Assembly: GCA_007135435.1 (NCBI GenBank)
Contig: SLIW01000389.1
Location: 1 to 9,518, forward strand
DNA from: Natronomonas sp.
GTDB taxonomy: Archaea; Halobacteriota; Halobacteria; Halobacteriales; Haloarculaceae
Length of the DNA: 9,518 nucleotides
Direction of reading: 5' to 3'
Each line of letters begins with the position of its first letter. Position 1 is the first letter of the stretch. Below are positions 1 through 5,599 of this stretch, piece by piece. Made by a program: the position numbers and the translations under genes. The notes under the pieces were generated by a model. That model was not told the DNA's origin and searched no databases. It worked only from the letters and a program-made list of their open reading frames with translations.

Positions 1-60
1 ACCACCCCCGACCACCCGACCACCCCCTGCCGCCCGGGTCACGGCGGCCGCGTTCCCACC
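1..60. other. short leader before first gene, no feature resolved
   Basis: A C-rich stretch with three imperfect copies of a GACCACCC-like word, leading into the first start codon. The frame of the following gene stays open back to base 1, so the true start could lie outside the window. I see no Shine-Dalgarno site and no TATA box here. Whether it is the spacer after an upstream gene (nosZ would be expected) cannot be told. Confidence 0.3.
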
Positions 61-879
61 ATGTCACGTCTCGCCAAGTTCGCCGAAATCCGCCGCGCGC
101 TGCCCCTGGTAGCCGCGGCGCTGTTGCTCGTCGCCCTCCTGTTACCGATGTGGCGGATCACCCTCGAGGCCGCCCAGTACCCCGGCAAGGCGCTCGTCGT
201 CGAGGTCTACGCCTACCCGCGCCTCGAGGGCGACGTCTGGGAGGTGGCGGCGCTGAACCGCTACGTCGGGTTCTACTACCCCGACCCGGTGTACTTCGAA
301 CCCAACTACGAGGTCCACGAGAACGCCATCGCGGTCCCGGAGTGGTCGTTCGGTCCGCTCCCGTTCGTCGCGGTGGCGGCGACGGGCGTCTTCGTCGCGC
401 TCGCGCCGACCGTCCGCAAGCTGAAGCTGGGGCTGACCGCCCAGCTCGCCGGCACCGTGACCCTCTTCGTGGGGATGTTCGCGATCATCCAGTACCGGCT
501 CCACCAGGCCGGCCACTCGCTCGACCCGGACGCGCCCCTCCGCGGGACCGAGCCGTTCACCCCGCCGGTCCTGGGCCCCTACGAGGTGGCCAACATCACC
601 GGGTTCGCCTGGTTCGCCGCCGGGGGCTACCTGACGGTGCTCGCGCTCGCCCTGCTGGTCGCGGCGTACCTCTGCCGCGACTCGGAGGCCACCGTGGACG
701 ACCTGCCGGCGCTGCTCCGGGGGATGCCGGGACGGATCCGCGAGGAGGTCGCCCAGAGGCGACGCGGGCCGGCGACCGGCGGCGACGAGGCAGACCGGGA
801 GCCGACGACCGCTCGCGGGGAGGGACGTCACGTCGAAACCGACGACAGACCATCGACCGTCCACGGTGATCCACCGTGA
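61..879 (+). CDS. four-helix membrane protein of nos cluster, unknown role
   Basis: This 272-residue protein has four hydrophobic segments, near residues 13-33, 96-117, 122-146 and 178-203. A soluble loop of about 60 residues between the first two carries W-x-I near residue 31, a QYP at about 39-41 and an LNxYVG motif near 65-70. The C-terminal 60 or so residues are hydrophilic and charged. From memory, membrane proteins with the same W-x-I...QYP...N-x-Y-(I/V)-G pattern sit in nos clusters of Bacteroidetes and other clade II N2O reducers, but I could not search for this. Its stop overlaps the nosD start by GTGA, so the two are almost certainly co-translated, suggesting a part in N2O reductase maturation or electron supply. 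The ATG at 61 is chosen because the first helix follows it directly; there is no visible ribosome site, and the frame is open upstream. Confidence 0.85.
   Translation: MSRLAKFAEIRRALPLVAAALLLVALLLPMWRITLEAAQYPGKALVVEVYAYPRLEGDVWEVAALNRYVGFYYPDPVYFEPNYEVHENAIAVPEWSFGPLPFVAVAATGVFVALAPTVRKLKLGLTAQLAGTVTLFVGMFAIIQYRLHQAGHSLDPDAPLRGTEPFTPPVLGPYEVANITGFAWFAAGGYLTVLALALLVAAYLCRDSEATVDDLPALLRGMPGRIREEVAQRRRGPATGGDEADREPTTARGEGRHVETDDRPSTVHGDPP
865..872 (+). promoter_or_regulatory. Shine-Dalgarno site for nosD
   Basis: GGTGATCC is an exact complement of the archaeal 16S rRNA 3' tail and ends 3 nt before the GTG at 876. It lies inside the end of the upstream gene and supports the GTG start, giving the four-base GTGA overlap. 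Confidence 0.65.
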
Positions 880-2261
880 CCGAGTCCTGGTTCCTCGCGG
901 TGGCCGTCGTCGTCCTCGGCCTCTCGCTGGCCGGTGCGGCGGTCGCGGCGTCGGACGCCGACGCCGGCGACCCGACCGTCGAGGGCTGGACGCCGGACGT
1001 CCCGGACGTCCACGCCGCCGAGGAGCCGACCGACCCTGGCGTCGCGACGATCGGCGACCGGGAGTACGACTCCCTGCAGGCCGCGCTCGACGACGCCGAG
1101 CCGGGCGACACGATCGTGCTCGAGGGTCGCTTCGAGGAGCGCGTGACCGTCGAGACGCCGGGGGTCTCCCTCGAGGCGACGACGACCCACGGCGCGCTCG
1201 TCGACGGTGGCGGCGCGGGGACGGTGGTGAACGTCAGTGCGGACGACGTGACCCTCGACGGGCTCTGGGTCCACAACTCAGGGTACGAGCGGAGCGCCCA
1301 GGACACGGGGCTGCTGGTCAACGGCTCCGGGGTTACGCTCGTCGACGTGCGCGTCACCGAGGTGACCTTCGGGATATGGATCGGCGAGGCGACCGACGTG
1401 ACCGTCGAGAACGCGACGATCGTGGGTCGCGCCGAGCAGTCGCAGTCCGAGCGCGGCAACGGCATCCACCTCGACCGCGCGGAGGACGCGGTGCTCCGGG
1501 ACAACCACATCACGACCGTCCGGGACGGCATCTACTACTCGTGGTCCGACGGGGTCGTCACCGAGCGCAACGTCATGTGGGACCTCCGGTACGGCGTCCA
1601 CTACATGTACTCCGACGACAACCGCCTCGAGGAGAACGTCGCGTTCGACAACGACGTCGGGTTCGCGCTGATGGTCTCGGAGAACCTCACCATCGCGAAC
1701 AACACCGCGGTGAACAACGCCGGCCCGAGCGGCCAGGGGATCCTCGTCAAGGACGTCGACGACAGCGAGATCCGCGGCAACGCCCTCGTCGCGAACCGCA
1801 ACGGGCTCTACGTCTACAACGCCCACCGGAACCTGTTCGCGGACAACCTGCTGCTCGAGAACGAGGTGGGGATGCACGTCACCGCCGGCTCCAGCGACGA
1901 GCACGTCGTCGGCAACTCGTTCATCGGGAACGGTCAGGCGGCCCACGCCACGACCAACAGCCAGGTCGCCTGGAACGGCACCGCCGCGGAGGGCGGCAAC
2001 TACTGGGCGGACGCCCGCGCGATCGACCTGGACGGCGACGGGACCAGCGAGATCCGCCACCAGCCCGCCGGGACGGTCGAGCGGCTGGTCCACGAGAACC
2101 CCCAGGCGCGCGCCTTCGCCGCCAGCCCGGCGTTCGACGCCGTCCGGCTGGCCGAGAGCTCGTTCCCCGTGGTCGAGTCGCCGGGCGTCGTCGACCACCA
2201 CCCGCGGGCGGACCCGCCACACGAGGACTGGAGGACCTACTATGAACATCACGATCACTGA
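876..2261 (+). CDS. nosD: NosD, exported beta-helix copper-centre maturation protein
   Basis: NosD is the extracytoplasmic partner of the NosFY ABC transporter; in the bacterial system it receives copper from NosL and helps build the copper sites of N2O reductase. The 461-residue protein starts with a hydrophobic export signal (about residues 5-25, ending AVAA). From about residue 100 to 345 it shows the repeated short beta-strands rich in N, G, D and V of a CASH parallel beta-helix. Family hallmarks are visible: GVHYMYSDDN near residue 240, then VGFALMVS, GILVKD, NGLYVYNA and GMHVTAG, a GGNYW motif near 371-375 followed by DLDGDG, and a C-terminal FPVV...VVDHHPRADPP region. No twin-arginine pair is present in the signal, so Sec export is likelier. 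The start is GTG 876. The end overlaps nosF by 20 bp. Length is normal for the family. Confidence 0.96.
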   Translation: MTESWFLAVAVVVLGLSLAGAAVAASDADAGDPTVEGWTPDVPDVHAAEEPTDPGVATIGDREYDSLQAALDDAEPGDTIVLEGRFEERVTVETPGVSLEATTTHGALVDGGGAGTVVNVSADDVTLDGLWVHNSGYERSAQDTGLLVNGSGVTLVDVRVTEVTFGIWIGEATDVTVENATIVGRAEQSQSERGNGIHLDRAEDAVLRDNHITTVRDGIYYSWSDGVVTERNVMWDLRYGVHYMYSDDNRLEENVAFDNDVGFALMVSENLTIANNTAVNNAGPSGQGILVKDVDDSEIRGNALVANRNGLYVYNAHRNLFADNLLLENEVGMHVTAGSSDEHVVGNSFIGNGQAAHATTNSQVAWNGTAAEGGNYWADARAIDLDGDGTSEIRHQPAGTVERLVHENPQARAFAASPAFDAVRLAESSFPVVESPGVVDHHPRADPPHEDWRTYYEHHDH

Positions 2262-3162
2262 CGTAGACAAGCGGTACGGAGACGTCGTCGCCCTCGAGGG
2301 GGTCTCCTTCGAGATCCCCTCGGGGTCGACCTTCGGCGTCCTCGGGACGAACGGCGCGGGCAAGACGACGCTCTTCGAGCTGCTGGTCGGCCACGACGCG
2401 CCGGACGCCGGCGAGATCACCGTCGGCGGCCTCGACGTCCGCGAGGCCGGCGACCGGGTCCGCGAGCGGGTCGGCTTCCTCCCCGAGCACGCCGGCTTCC
2501 CCGGGCGCCTGACCGGCCGGGAGGTCCTCTCGGTCCACGCGCGGATCCGCGGCGTCCAGGGTCACCACGAACGGATCGACGAGGTCCTCGACGTCGTGGG
2601 GCTCGCGGAGGCCGCCGACCGGGCGGTCTCGGGGTACTCCAACGGCATGGGCCGCCGGCTGGGCCTCGCTGCCGCCCTGCTCGCGGAGCCCCCGGTGCTC
2701 GTCCTCGACGAGCCCACCGCCGGGCTCGATCCCCGGGGTGTCGCCCGGTTCCACGAGATCGTCGAGCGCATCGACCGCGAGACGGACGCGACGGTCGTCC
2801 TCTCCTCGCACGTGATGGACGAGGTCGAGCGGCTCTGCGACGCGGTGGCCATCCTCGACGACGGCCGGCTCAGGGCCGTCGGGGGCGTCGACGACCTCCG
2901 TGCCCGGACGGACGGCCGGGTCAGGGTGACCATCAACCCGGCGGATCGAGCCTCCGTCCTCGCCTCCGTCCGCGGCCCCGGGCGGGACGTGTCGGTCGAC
3001 GACGGTGGCGTCGTCGAGGTGGCCTGCGCCCGCGCGGACGCCCTCGCCGTGCTCGCCGCCCTCGACCCCGACGCCGTCGAGGCCTTCGAGGTGGCCGAAC
3101 CCGGCCTGGAGGCGGCGTTCCACGCGGCGCTCGAGGGTGACGGGGAGGAGGTGGTGGCGTGA
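2242..3162 (+). CDS. nosF: NosF, ABC transporter ATPase for nitrous oxide reductase maturation
   Basis: Cytoplasmic ATPase that drives the NosDFY complex. Of its 306 residues the first 220 or so are a complete ABC domain: Walker A GTNGAGKT (residues 35-42), a Q-loop region reading FLPEHAGF with Glu82 where many ABC proteins have Gln, the signature written SGYSNGMGRR (130-139) in place of LSGGQ, Walker B VLVLDEPT (152-159) and the switch His190 in SSH. The YSxGM signature and the LPE form match NosF-type ATPases as I know them. Roughly the last 80 residues are an Asp/Glu/Val/Ala-rich tail, as often found in NosF. A GGAGGA site at 2230-2235, six bases before the ATG, sets the start inside the end of nosD. 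Its own stop overlaps the nosY start. Confidence 0.96.
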   Translation: MNITITDVDKRYGDVVALEGVSFEIPSGSTFGVLGTNGAGKTTLFELLVGHDAPDAGEITVGGLDVREAGDRVRERVGFLPEHAGFPGRLTGREVLSVHARIRGVQGHHERIDEVLDVVGLAEAADRAVSGYSNGMGRRLGLAAALLAEPPVLVLDEPTAGLDPRGVARFHEIVERIDRETDATVVLSSHVMDEVERLCDAVAILDDGRLRAVGGVDDLRARTDGRVRVTINPADRASVLASVRGPGRDVSVDDGGVVEVACARADALAVLAALDPDAVEAFEVAEPGLEAAFHAALEGDGEEVVA

Positions 3163-4190
3163 TGCCCCGCGACGGGTCCGAGGACGCCCCTGGGACCGAG
3201 ACCGCCGTGAGTGGCATCGATGCCTCCCGGACCGAGACCGCCCCGGGCGGCGTCGATGCCTCCGGGACCGAGACCGCCGTCGGTGGCGGCGACGACGGCG
3301 CCCCCGGCCAGGAGGCCGCCACCGACGGTGGCCACCAGACGGTGTCCGGCCACCGGTTCCCCTCGGTGGTCGACGACCGTCGGTCCGGACTCCGACAGCT
3401 GGCGGTCGTCGCGTCCACCGAGTACCGCCTCGCGGTGCGCAACCGGTGGGCGATCGCCATGACGGTCGTCTTCGCGGCCTTCACCCTCGGGCTGACCACC
3501 TTCAGCGGCGCGAGCGTGAGCCCCGACGGCTTCGGTCGGACCGTCGCGAGCCTGGCGGTCCTCGCCGTCTACCTCGTGCCGCTCGTGGCGCTCGCGTTCG
3601 GGTACGACGCGATCGTGGGCCGCGAGGAGAGCGGCTGGCTGCAGACCCTCTTCGCCCTTCCGATCTCCCGCGCCTGGATCGTCCTCGGGACGCTCGTGGG
3701 CCGGGGCATCGTCCTCTCGGCGGCGGCGGTGATCGGCTTCGGCGTCGCGGGCGGACTCCTGCTGCGGGAGTTCGGCCTCGCCGGGTTCGACGCGTACGTC
3801 GCCTTCACCCTCGCGACGGTGGGACTCGGGCTGGCCTTCCTGGCGGTCGGCGTCCTCCTGTCGACGCTGGCCAGCGAGAAGACCCACGCTCTCGGGGCGG
3901 CGCTGCTCGCCTGGGCGTGGTTCGTCATCGTCCACGACCTGCTGGCCCTCGGCGTGATCGCCGCGATCCGGCTACCCGAGGCCGCGCTGTCGGTGCTGCT
4001 GCTCGCCAACCCGGCCGCGGTCTACCGGACGCTCGTGCTGGGCTGGCTCGGCGCGGCCGGCGACGCCGGCTTCGCGGCCGTCCTCGCCGCCGCGGGCCTC
4101 TCGCCCGGCGTCCTCGCCGCCGCGCTCGTGGCCTGGATCGTCATCCCGACTGCCCTCGCCGCCGCCGCCATCGGTCGGCGGCGCGTCTGA
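3159..4190 (+). CDS. nosY: NosY, ABC permease with unusual acidic repeat N-terminus
   Basis: Membrane subunit of NosDFY. The permease core begins near residue 78 with LRQLAVVASTEYRLAVRNRW; RNRW (94-97) followed by a first helix (about 97-117) is typical of NosY, as are GFGRTVASL, the VPLVALAFGYDAIVGREE stretch and ALPISR. About six hydrophobic segments follow to the C-terminus, and NPAAVYRTL matches the NP-x-x-x-(F/Y)-R element of the family. Residues 1-77 are unlike the NosY proteins I know: a soluble, Thr/Glu/Gly/Asp-rich cytoplasmic extension holding three 12-residue repeats (TETA-x-x-G-x-DAS). The start is GTG 3159 (four-base overlap with nosF) or ATG 3162; a GGAGGT at 3147-3152 fits both. 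Directly after the TGA stop, the +1 frame continues into a His-rich open stretch, so the annotated C-terminus should be checked. Confidence 0.93.
   Translation: MMPRDGSEDAPGTETAVSGIDASRTETAPGGVDASGTETAVGGGDDGAPGQEAATDGGHQTVSGHRFPSVVDDRRSGLRQLAVVASTEYRLAVRNRWAIAMTVVFAAFTLGLTTFSGASVSPDGFGRTVASLAVLAVYLVPLVALAFGYDAIVGREESGWLQTLFALPISRAWIVLGTLVGRGIVLSAAAVIGFGVAGGLLLREFGLAGFDAYVAFTLATVGLGLAFLAVGVLLSTLASEKTHALGAALLAWAWFVIVHDLLALGVIAAIRLPEAALSVLLLANPAAVYRTLVLGWLGAAGDAGFAAVLAAAGLSPGVLAAALVAWIVIPTALAAAAIGRRRV
3192..3299 (+). repeat. 36-bp in-frame tandem repeat in nosY 5' end
   Basis: Three units start at 3192, 3228 and 3264. Units 1 and 2 are nearly identical; unit 3 matches in its first half and then degenerates. 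Each opens with GGGACCGAGACCGCC or a one-base variant. They encode residues 12-47 of NosY as GTETAVSGIDAS, RTETAPGGVDAS and GTETAVGGGDDG. Because the unit is a multiple of three, copy-number change would preserve the frame. Confidence 0.85.
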
Positions 4191-4419
4191 CCACTCACTC
4201 GACCATCACGACCACCCCGCCAACCATGCCCGACATCTCGCCCACCCCATCGCCCATGCCCGACATCTCGCCCACCCCATCGCCCATGCCCGACATCTCG
4301 CCCACCCCGCCCACCATGCTCGACTCCCGGCCAACCGAGCCCATCATGCCCACCATGCCCGACACATCGACCACCACGACCGACACGACGGCCCAGCACG
4401 TGAGACGATCGCCGCATAA
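4189..4419 (+). other. His-rich open frame after nosY, no canonical start
   Basis: The frame +1 to nosY is open from the nosY stop codon to TAA at 4417-4419. It reads 76 residues of which I count 23 as His, starting DHSLDHHDHP and running through three near-repeats of AHARHLAHPI before an AHHAHHARHIDHHDRHD segment. In the repeats His falls every third residue (HxxHxxH). There is no ATG or GTG start in this frame back to the stop near 3955, so it would need a frameshift from nosY, an upstream base error, or another start. His-rich tails bind copper, zinc or nickel in many metal-handling proteins, and the neighbours are copper-centre assembly genes. Against it, the nosL frame of the same DNA (MPDISPTPSP repeats) has higher GC at third positions, so a chance reading of a repeat is quite possible. 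Confidence 0.35.
4226..4308 (+). repeat. 30-bp tandem repeat between nosY and nosL
   Basis: Two identical 30-bp units start at 4226 and 4256, each beginning ATGCCCGACATCTCG. A third copy at 4286 matches for 23 bases and then diverges. There is no unique spacer between units, so this is not a CRISPR array. A looser CATGCCC/CACCATG word continues to about 4370. Being a multiple of three, the repeat keeps all three frames open, and each frame gives a periodic peptide. Confidence 0.9.
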
Positions 4420-4427
4420 GGATCACC

Positions 4428-4484
4428 ATGGTCGTTCCGCCGTCGCGGAGTGTTCTCACGGGACAGCACCGGTTCCGTCCGTGA
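4428..4484 (+). CDS. possible 18-codon leader ORF overlapping nosL start
   Basis: ATG 4428 opens an 18-codon frame (MVVPPSRSVLTGQHRFRP) whose TGA at 4482-4484 overlaps the nosL GTG at 4481 in a GTGA arrangement. A modest AAGGA (4418-4422) stands 5 nt before the ATG, while the nosL GTG has no ribosome site of its own. This pattern suggests translational coupling. Alternatively a one-base difference would fuse this peptide to NosL as an extended N-terminus. It is too short for composition to decide. Confidence 0.3.
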   Translation: MVVPPSRSVLTGQHRFRP

Positions 4485-5014
4485 CGTCCCGTCGAGGCCT
4501 CCTGATCGGCGGCGCGTCGCTCGCTGCGGCCGCGCTCGCGGGGTGTCTCGGCGACGACGACGGTTCCGCCGACGAACCCGTCGAGCCGGTCGACCTCACC
4601 GGCGGCGTCGAGTGTGCCGTCTGCGGGATGGTCATCGAGGAGCATCACGGCCCGGCCGGGCAGCTCTTCTACGGGGACGAGGACCCGGTGCCGTTCGACA
4701 GCGTCGGCGAGATGATCGTCTACCACGAGGATCGGCGCGCCCGCGGCGACGACCTGCGGGCGGCGTTCGTCACCGATTACTCGCGGGTCGACTACCGGCT
4801 GGACGAGCGGGACGGCGAGTTCTACATCTCGTCGCACGCCGAACGCGAGGTCTTCGCCGACGTCGCCGACCTCTCGTTCGTCGTCGACAGCCCGGTCCAG
4901 GGCGCGATGGGCGACGACCACTTCCCGTTCTCCGACGCCGAGGAGGCGAGTGCCTTCGCCGACGAACACGGCGGTGAGGTGCGCAGCTGGGACGACCTCG
5001 TCGCGAACTCCTGA
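4481..5014 (+). CDS. nosL: NosL, copper chaperone lipoprotein
   Basis: NosL is a membrane-anchored extracellular lipoprotein that binds Cu(I) and hands it to NosDFY/NosZ. From GTG 4481 the product is 177 residues. It starts TSRRGLL, a twin-arginine signal, followed by a hydrophobic run and the lipobox LAGC with lipidated Cys22, a typical haloarchaeal Tat lipoprotein. An acidic linker leads to CAVCGM (Cys45, Cys48, Met50), the copper-site motif of the family, then His55-His56, GQLFY, a PFDSVGEM block and a C-terminal SPVQGAMGDDHFPF...AFADEHGG pattern seen in NosL proteins. The frame is open far upstream through the repeats, with GTG 4400 and ATG 4226 as other in-frame starts, but only 4481 puts the signal peptide at the N-terminus. 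The 290-nt gap from nosY leaves open whether it has its own promoter. Confidence 0.94.
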   Translation: MTSRRGLLIGGASLAAAALAGCLGDDDGSADEPVEPVDLTGGVECAVCGMVIEEHHGPAGQLFYGDEDPVPFDSVGEMIVYHEDRRARGDDLRAAFVTDYSRVDYRLDERDGEFYISSHAEREVFADVADLSFVVDSPVQGAMGDDHFPFSDAEEASAFADEHGGEVRSWDDLVANS

Positions 5015-5105
5015 GGGCGGTTCACCACATTTATCGCTCCCATCGAGGCACCTGGGCCCCCTCACCATTCGCCCCTTGTGAGTGACGCTCGTCGCGGATG
5101 GTCAC

Positions 5106-5119
5106 CCGATACTTATCGG
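5106..5119. promoter_or_regulatory. palindrome 1, CCGATA-CT-TATCGG
   Basis: A perfect 6+6 palindrome around a 2-nt centre (CCGATACTTATCGG), flanked by AC on the left and T on the right exactly as in its partner at 5169-5182. The centre-to-centre distance of 63 bp is six turns of DNA, so a dimeric regulator could occupy both sites on one face of the helix. No regulator is identified. Confidence 0.6.
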
Positions 5120-5134
5120 TTGTTTAAGTACTAG

Positions 5135-5160
5135 GGTCGGTCGCTTCGATGCGATCGGCC
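5135..5160. other. 10-bp hairpin between the two palindromes
   Basis: GGTCGGTCGC (5135-5144) pairs with GCGATCGGCC (5151-5160) across the loop TTCGAT. As RNA, all ten positions pair, two of them as G-U. No T-run follows, so it is not an obvious terminator. It sits near the midpoint of the two flanking palindromes. Confidence 0.5.
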
Positions 5161-5168
5161 TACGAAAC

Positions 5169-5182
5169 CCGATAAGTATCGG
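5169..5182. promoter_or_regulatory. palindrome 2, CCGATA-AG-TATCGG, next to TATA box
   Basis: Same sequence as palindrome 1 except for the two central bases; as a unit it is the exact reverse complement of palindrome 1. It ends 3 nt before the TATA box, where the archaeal BRE and transcription factor B would bind, so occupation should block initiation. Confidence 0.6.
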
Positions 5183-5185
5183 TCA

Positions 5186-5193
5186 TTTATAAG
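5186..5193 (+). promoter_or_regulatory. TATA box, rightward promoter candidate
   Basis: TTTATAAG is the best archaeal TATA element in the window. Start of transcription about 25 nt downstream would fall near 5213-5218, close to an ATG at 5215 that opens only four codons, and to GTG 5208 which opens a weak 78-codon frame. No believable protein follows, so a non-coding transcript is the likelier product if the promoter is active. Confidence 0.45.
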
Positions 5194-5425
5194 GGCCATC
5201 GCTGTCGGTGACCGATGACCACCCAGTGAAAACGGCGATGGTCCACGGAATGGTGGCACGTGACCGGGGGACCACTGACATCGCCGATTGTCAATCGGGT
5301 GAACGCACCGATCACCATGGCCTCCTGTTGGCCACTGCTGGTGCTCATCGTTGTTCGCCCTCGTCGAGTGCTCCGCCCTATTCAGTCCAACCCAGACCGG
5401 CCAGTCAGACACTGTGGGTGGGAAT

Positions 5426-5535
5426 GAAAGGGGCGGCCGGCTGAACGAACCCCGGACCCTCAAGCACCGTAGGCCGAACGCAGTGAGGCCGAGGAGCGCA
5501 GGGGGTCCGCGGGAGTTCAGCCGGCCGGGGCTTTC
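5426..5535. repeat. long imperfect hairpin, possible RNA element or bidirectional terminator
   Basis: Arms 5426-5446 and 5515-5535 are inverted copies matching at 18 of 21 positions, the mismatches forming one GGG/GGG internal loop; the 13-nt core CGGCCGGCTGAAC is perfect. A second stem, CGGACCC (5453-5459) with GGGTCCG (5503-5509), extends it inward, and a small GGCC/GGCC stem could close the tip. Each outer arm is bordered by a short T-rich end (TTTCA) when read outward on its strand, so it could terminate the leftward radical SAM transcript, whose stop lies 65 nt away. From memory, the apical GAACGCAGTGAGGCCGAGGA-type sequence belongs to a class of GC-rich motifs common between haloarchaeal genes. 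Confidence 0.6.
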
Positions 5536-5599
5536 AACAGGGTCGTCAGGACCTCTCCATAGAAATATTGCGTAACGGAAAATAACCCATACCGCTGAA

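Larger units (their letters stand above)
5015..5599. other. 585-bp non-coding, structure-rich spacer
   Basis: No reading frame here has convincing coding character. GC is lower than in the nos genes, with AT-rich islands at 5027-5034, 5121-5131, 5184-5193 and 5562-5584. It contains two matched palindromes, a 10-bp hairpin, a good TATA box at 5186-5193 and a long imperfect hairpin at 5426-5535, each listed separately. The strong TATA box points rightward, where no annotated gene follows on that strand for about 1.8 kb, so a small RNA or a decayed gene is possible. Confidence 0.6.

Noticed and set aside
4226..4370. CRISPR-like appearance of regular 30-bp repeats
   Set aside because: Units are directly adjacent without unique spacers, number only two and a part, and no cas genes are present.
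3005..4480. Long open stretch in the nosL frame reaching back into nosF (669 codons in total)
   Set aside because: Its first part is an Arg/Pro-rich out-of-frame reading of nosF and nosY, caused by high GC. Only the part from 4481 carries a signal peptide and the NosL domain.
596..5068. Several long minus-strand open frames opposite the nos genes (596-1531, 1278-2420, 1921-3123, 2562-3935, 4022-5068)
   Set aside because: They mirror the coding strand of well-supported nos genes, have Arg/Pro/Gly/Ser-rich or shadow-like content, and show no recognisable motif.
5078..5134. 18-codon GTG frame reading VSDARRGWSPDTYRLFKY
   Set aside because: Short, no ribosome site, and it runs through palindrome 1. 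Nothing supports translation.
5208..5444. 78-codon plus-strand frame after the 5186 TATA box
   Set aside because: Mixed low-complexity content with no motif, no ribosome site, and an end inside the hairpin arm. I keep it only as a possible non-coding transcript.
5426..5535. Insertion sequence or tRNA gene
   Set aside because: No transposase, no flanking target duplication that I can see, and the folding does not give a cloverleaf or T-arm.
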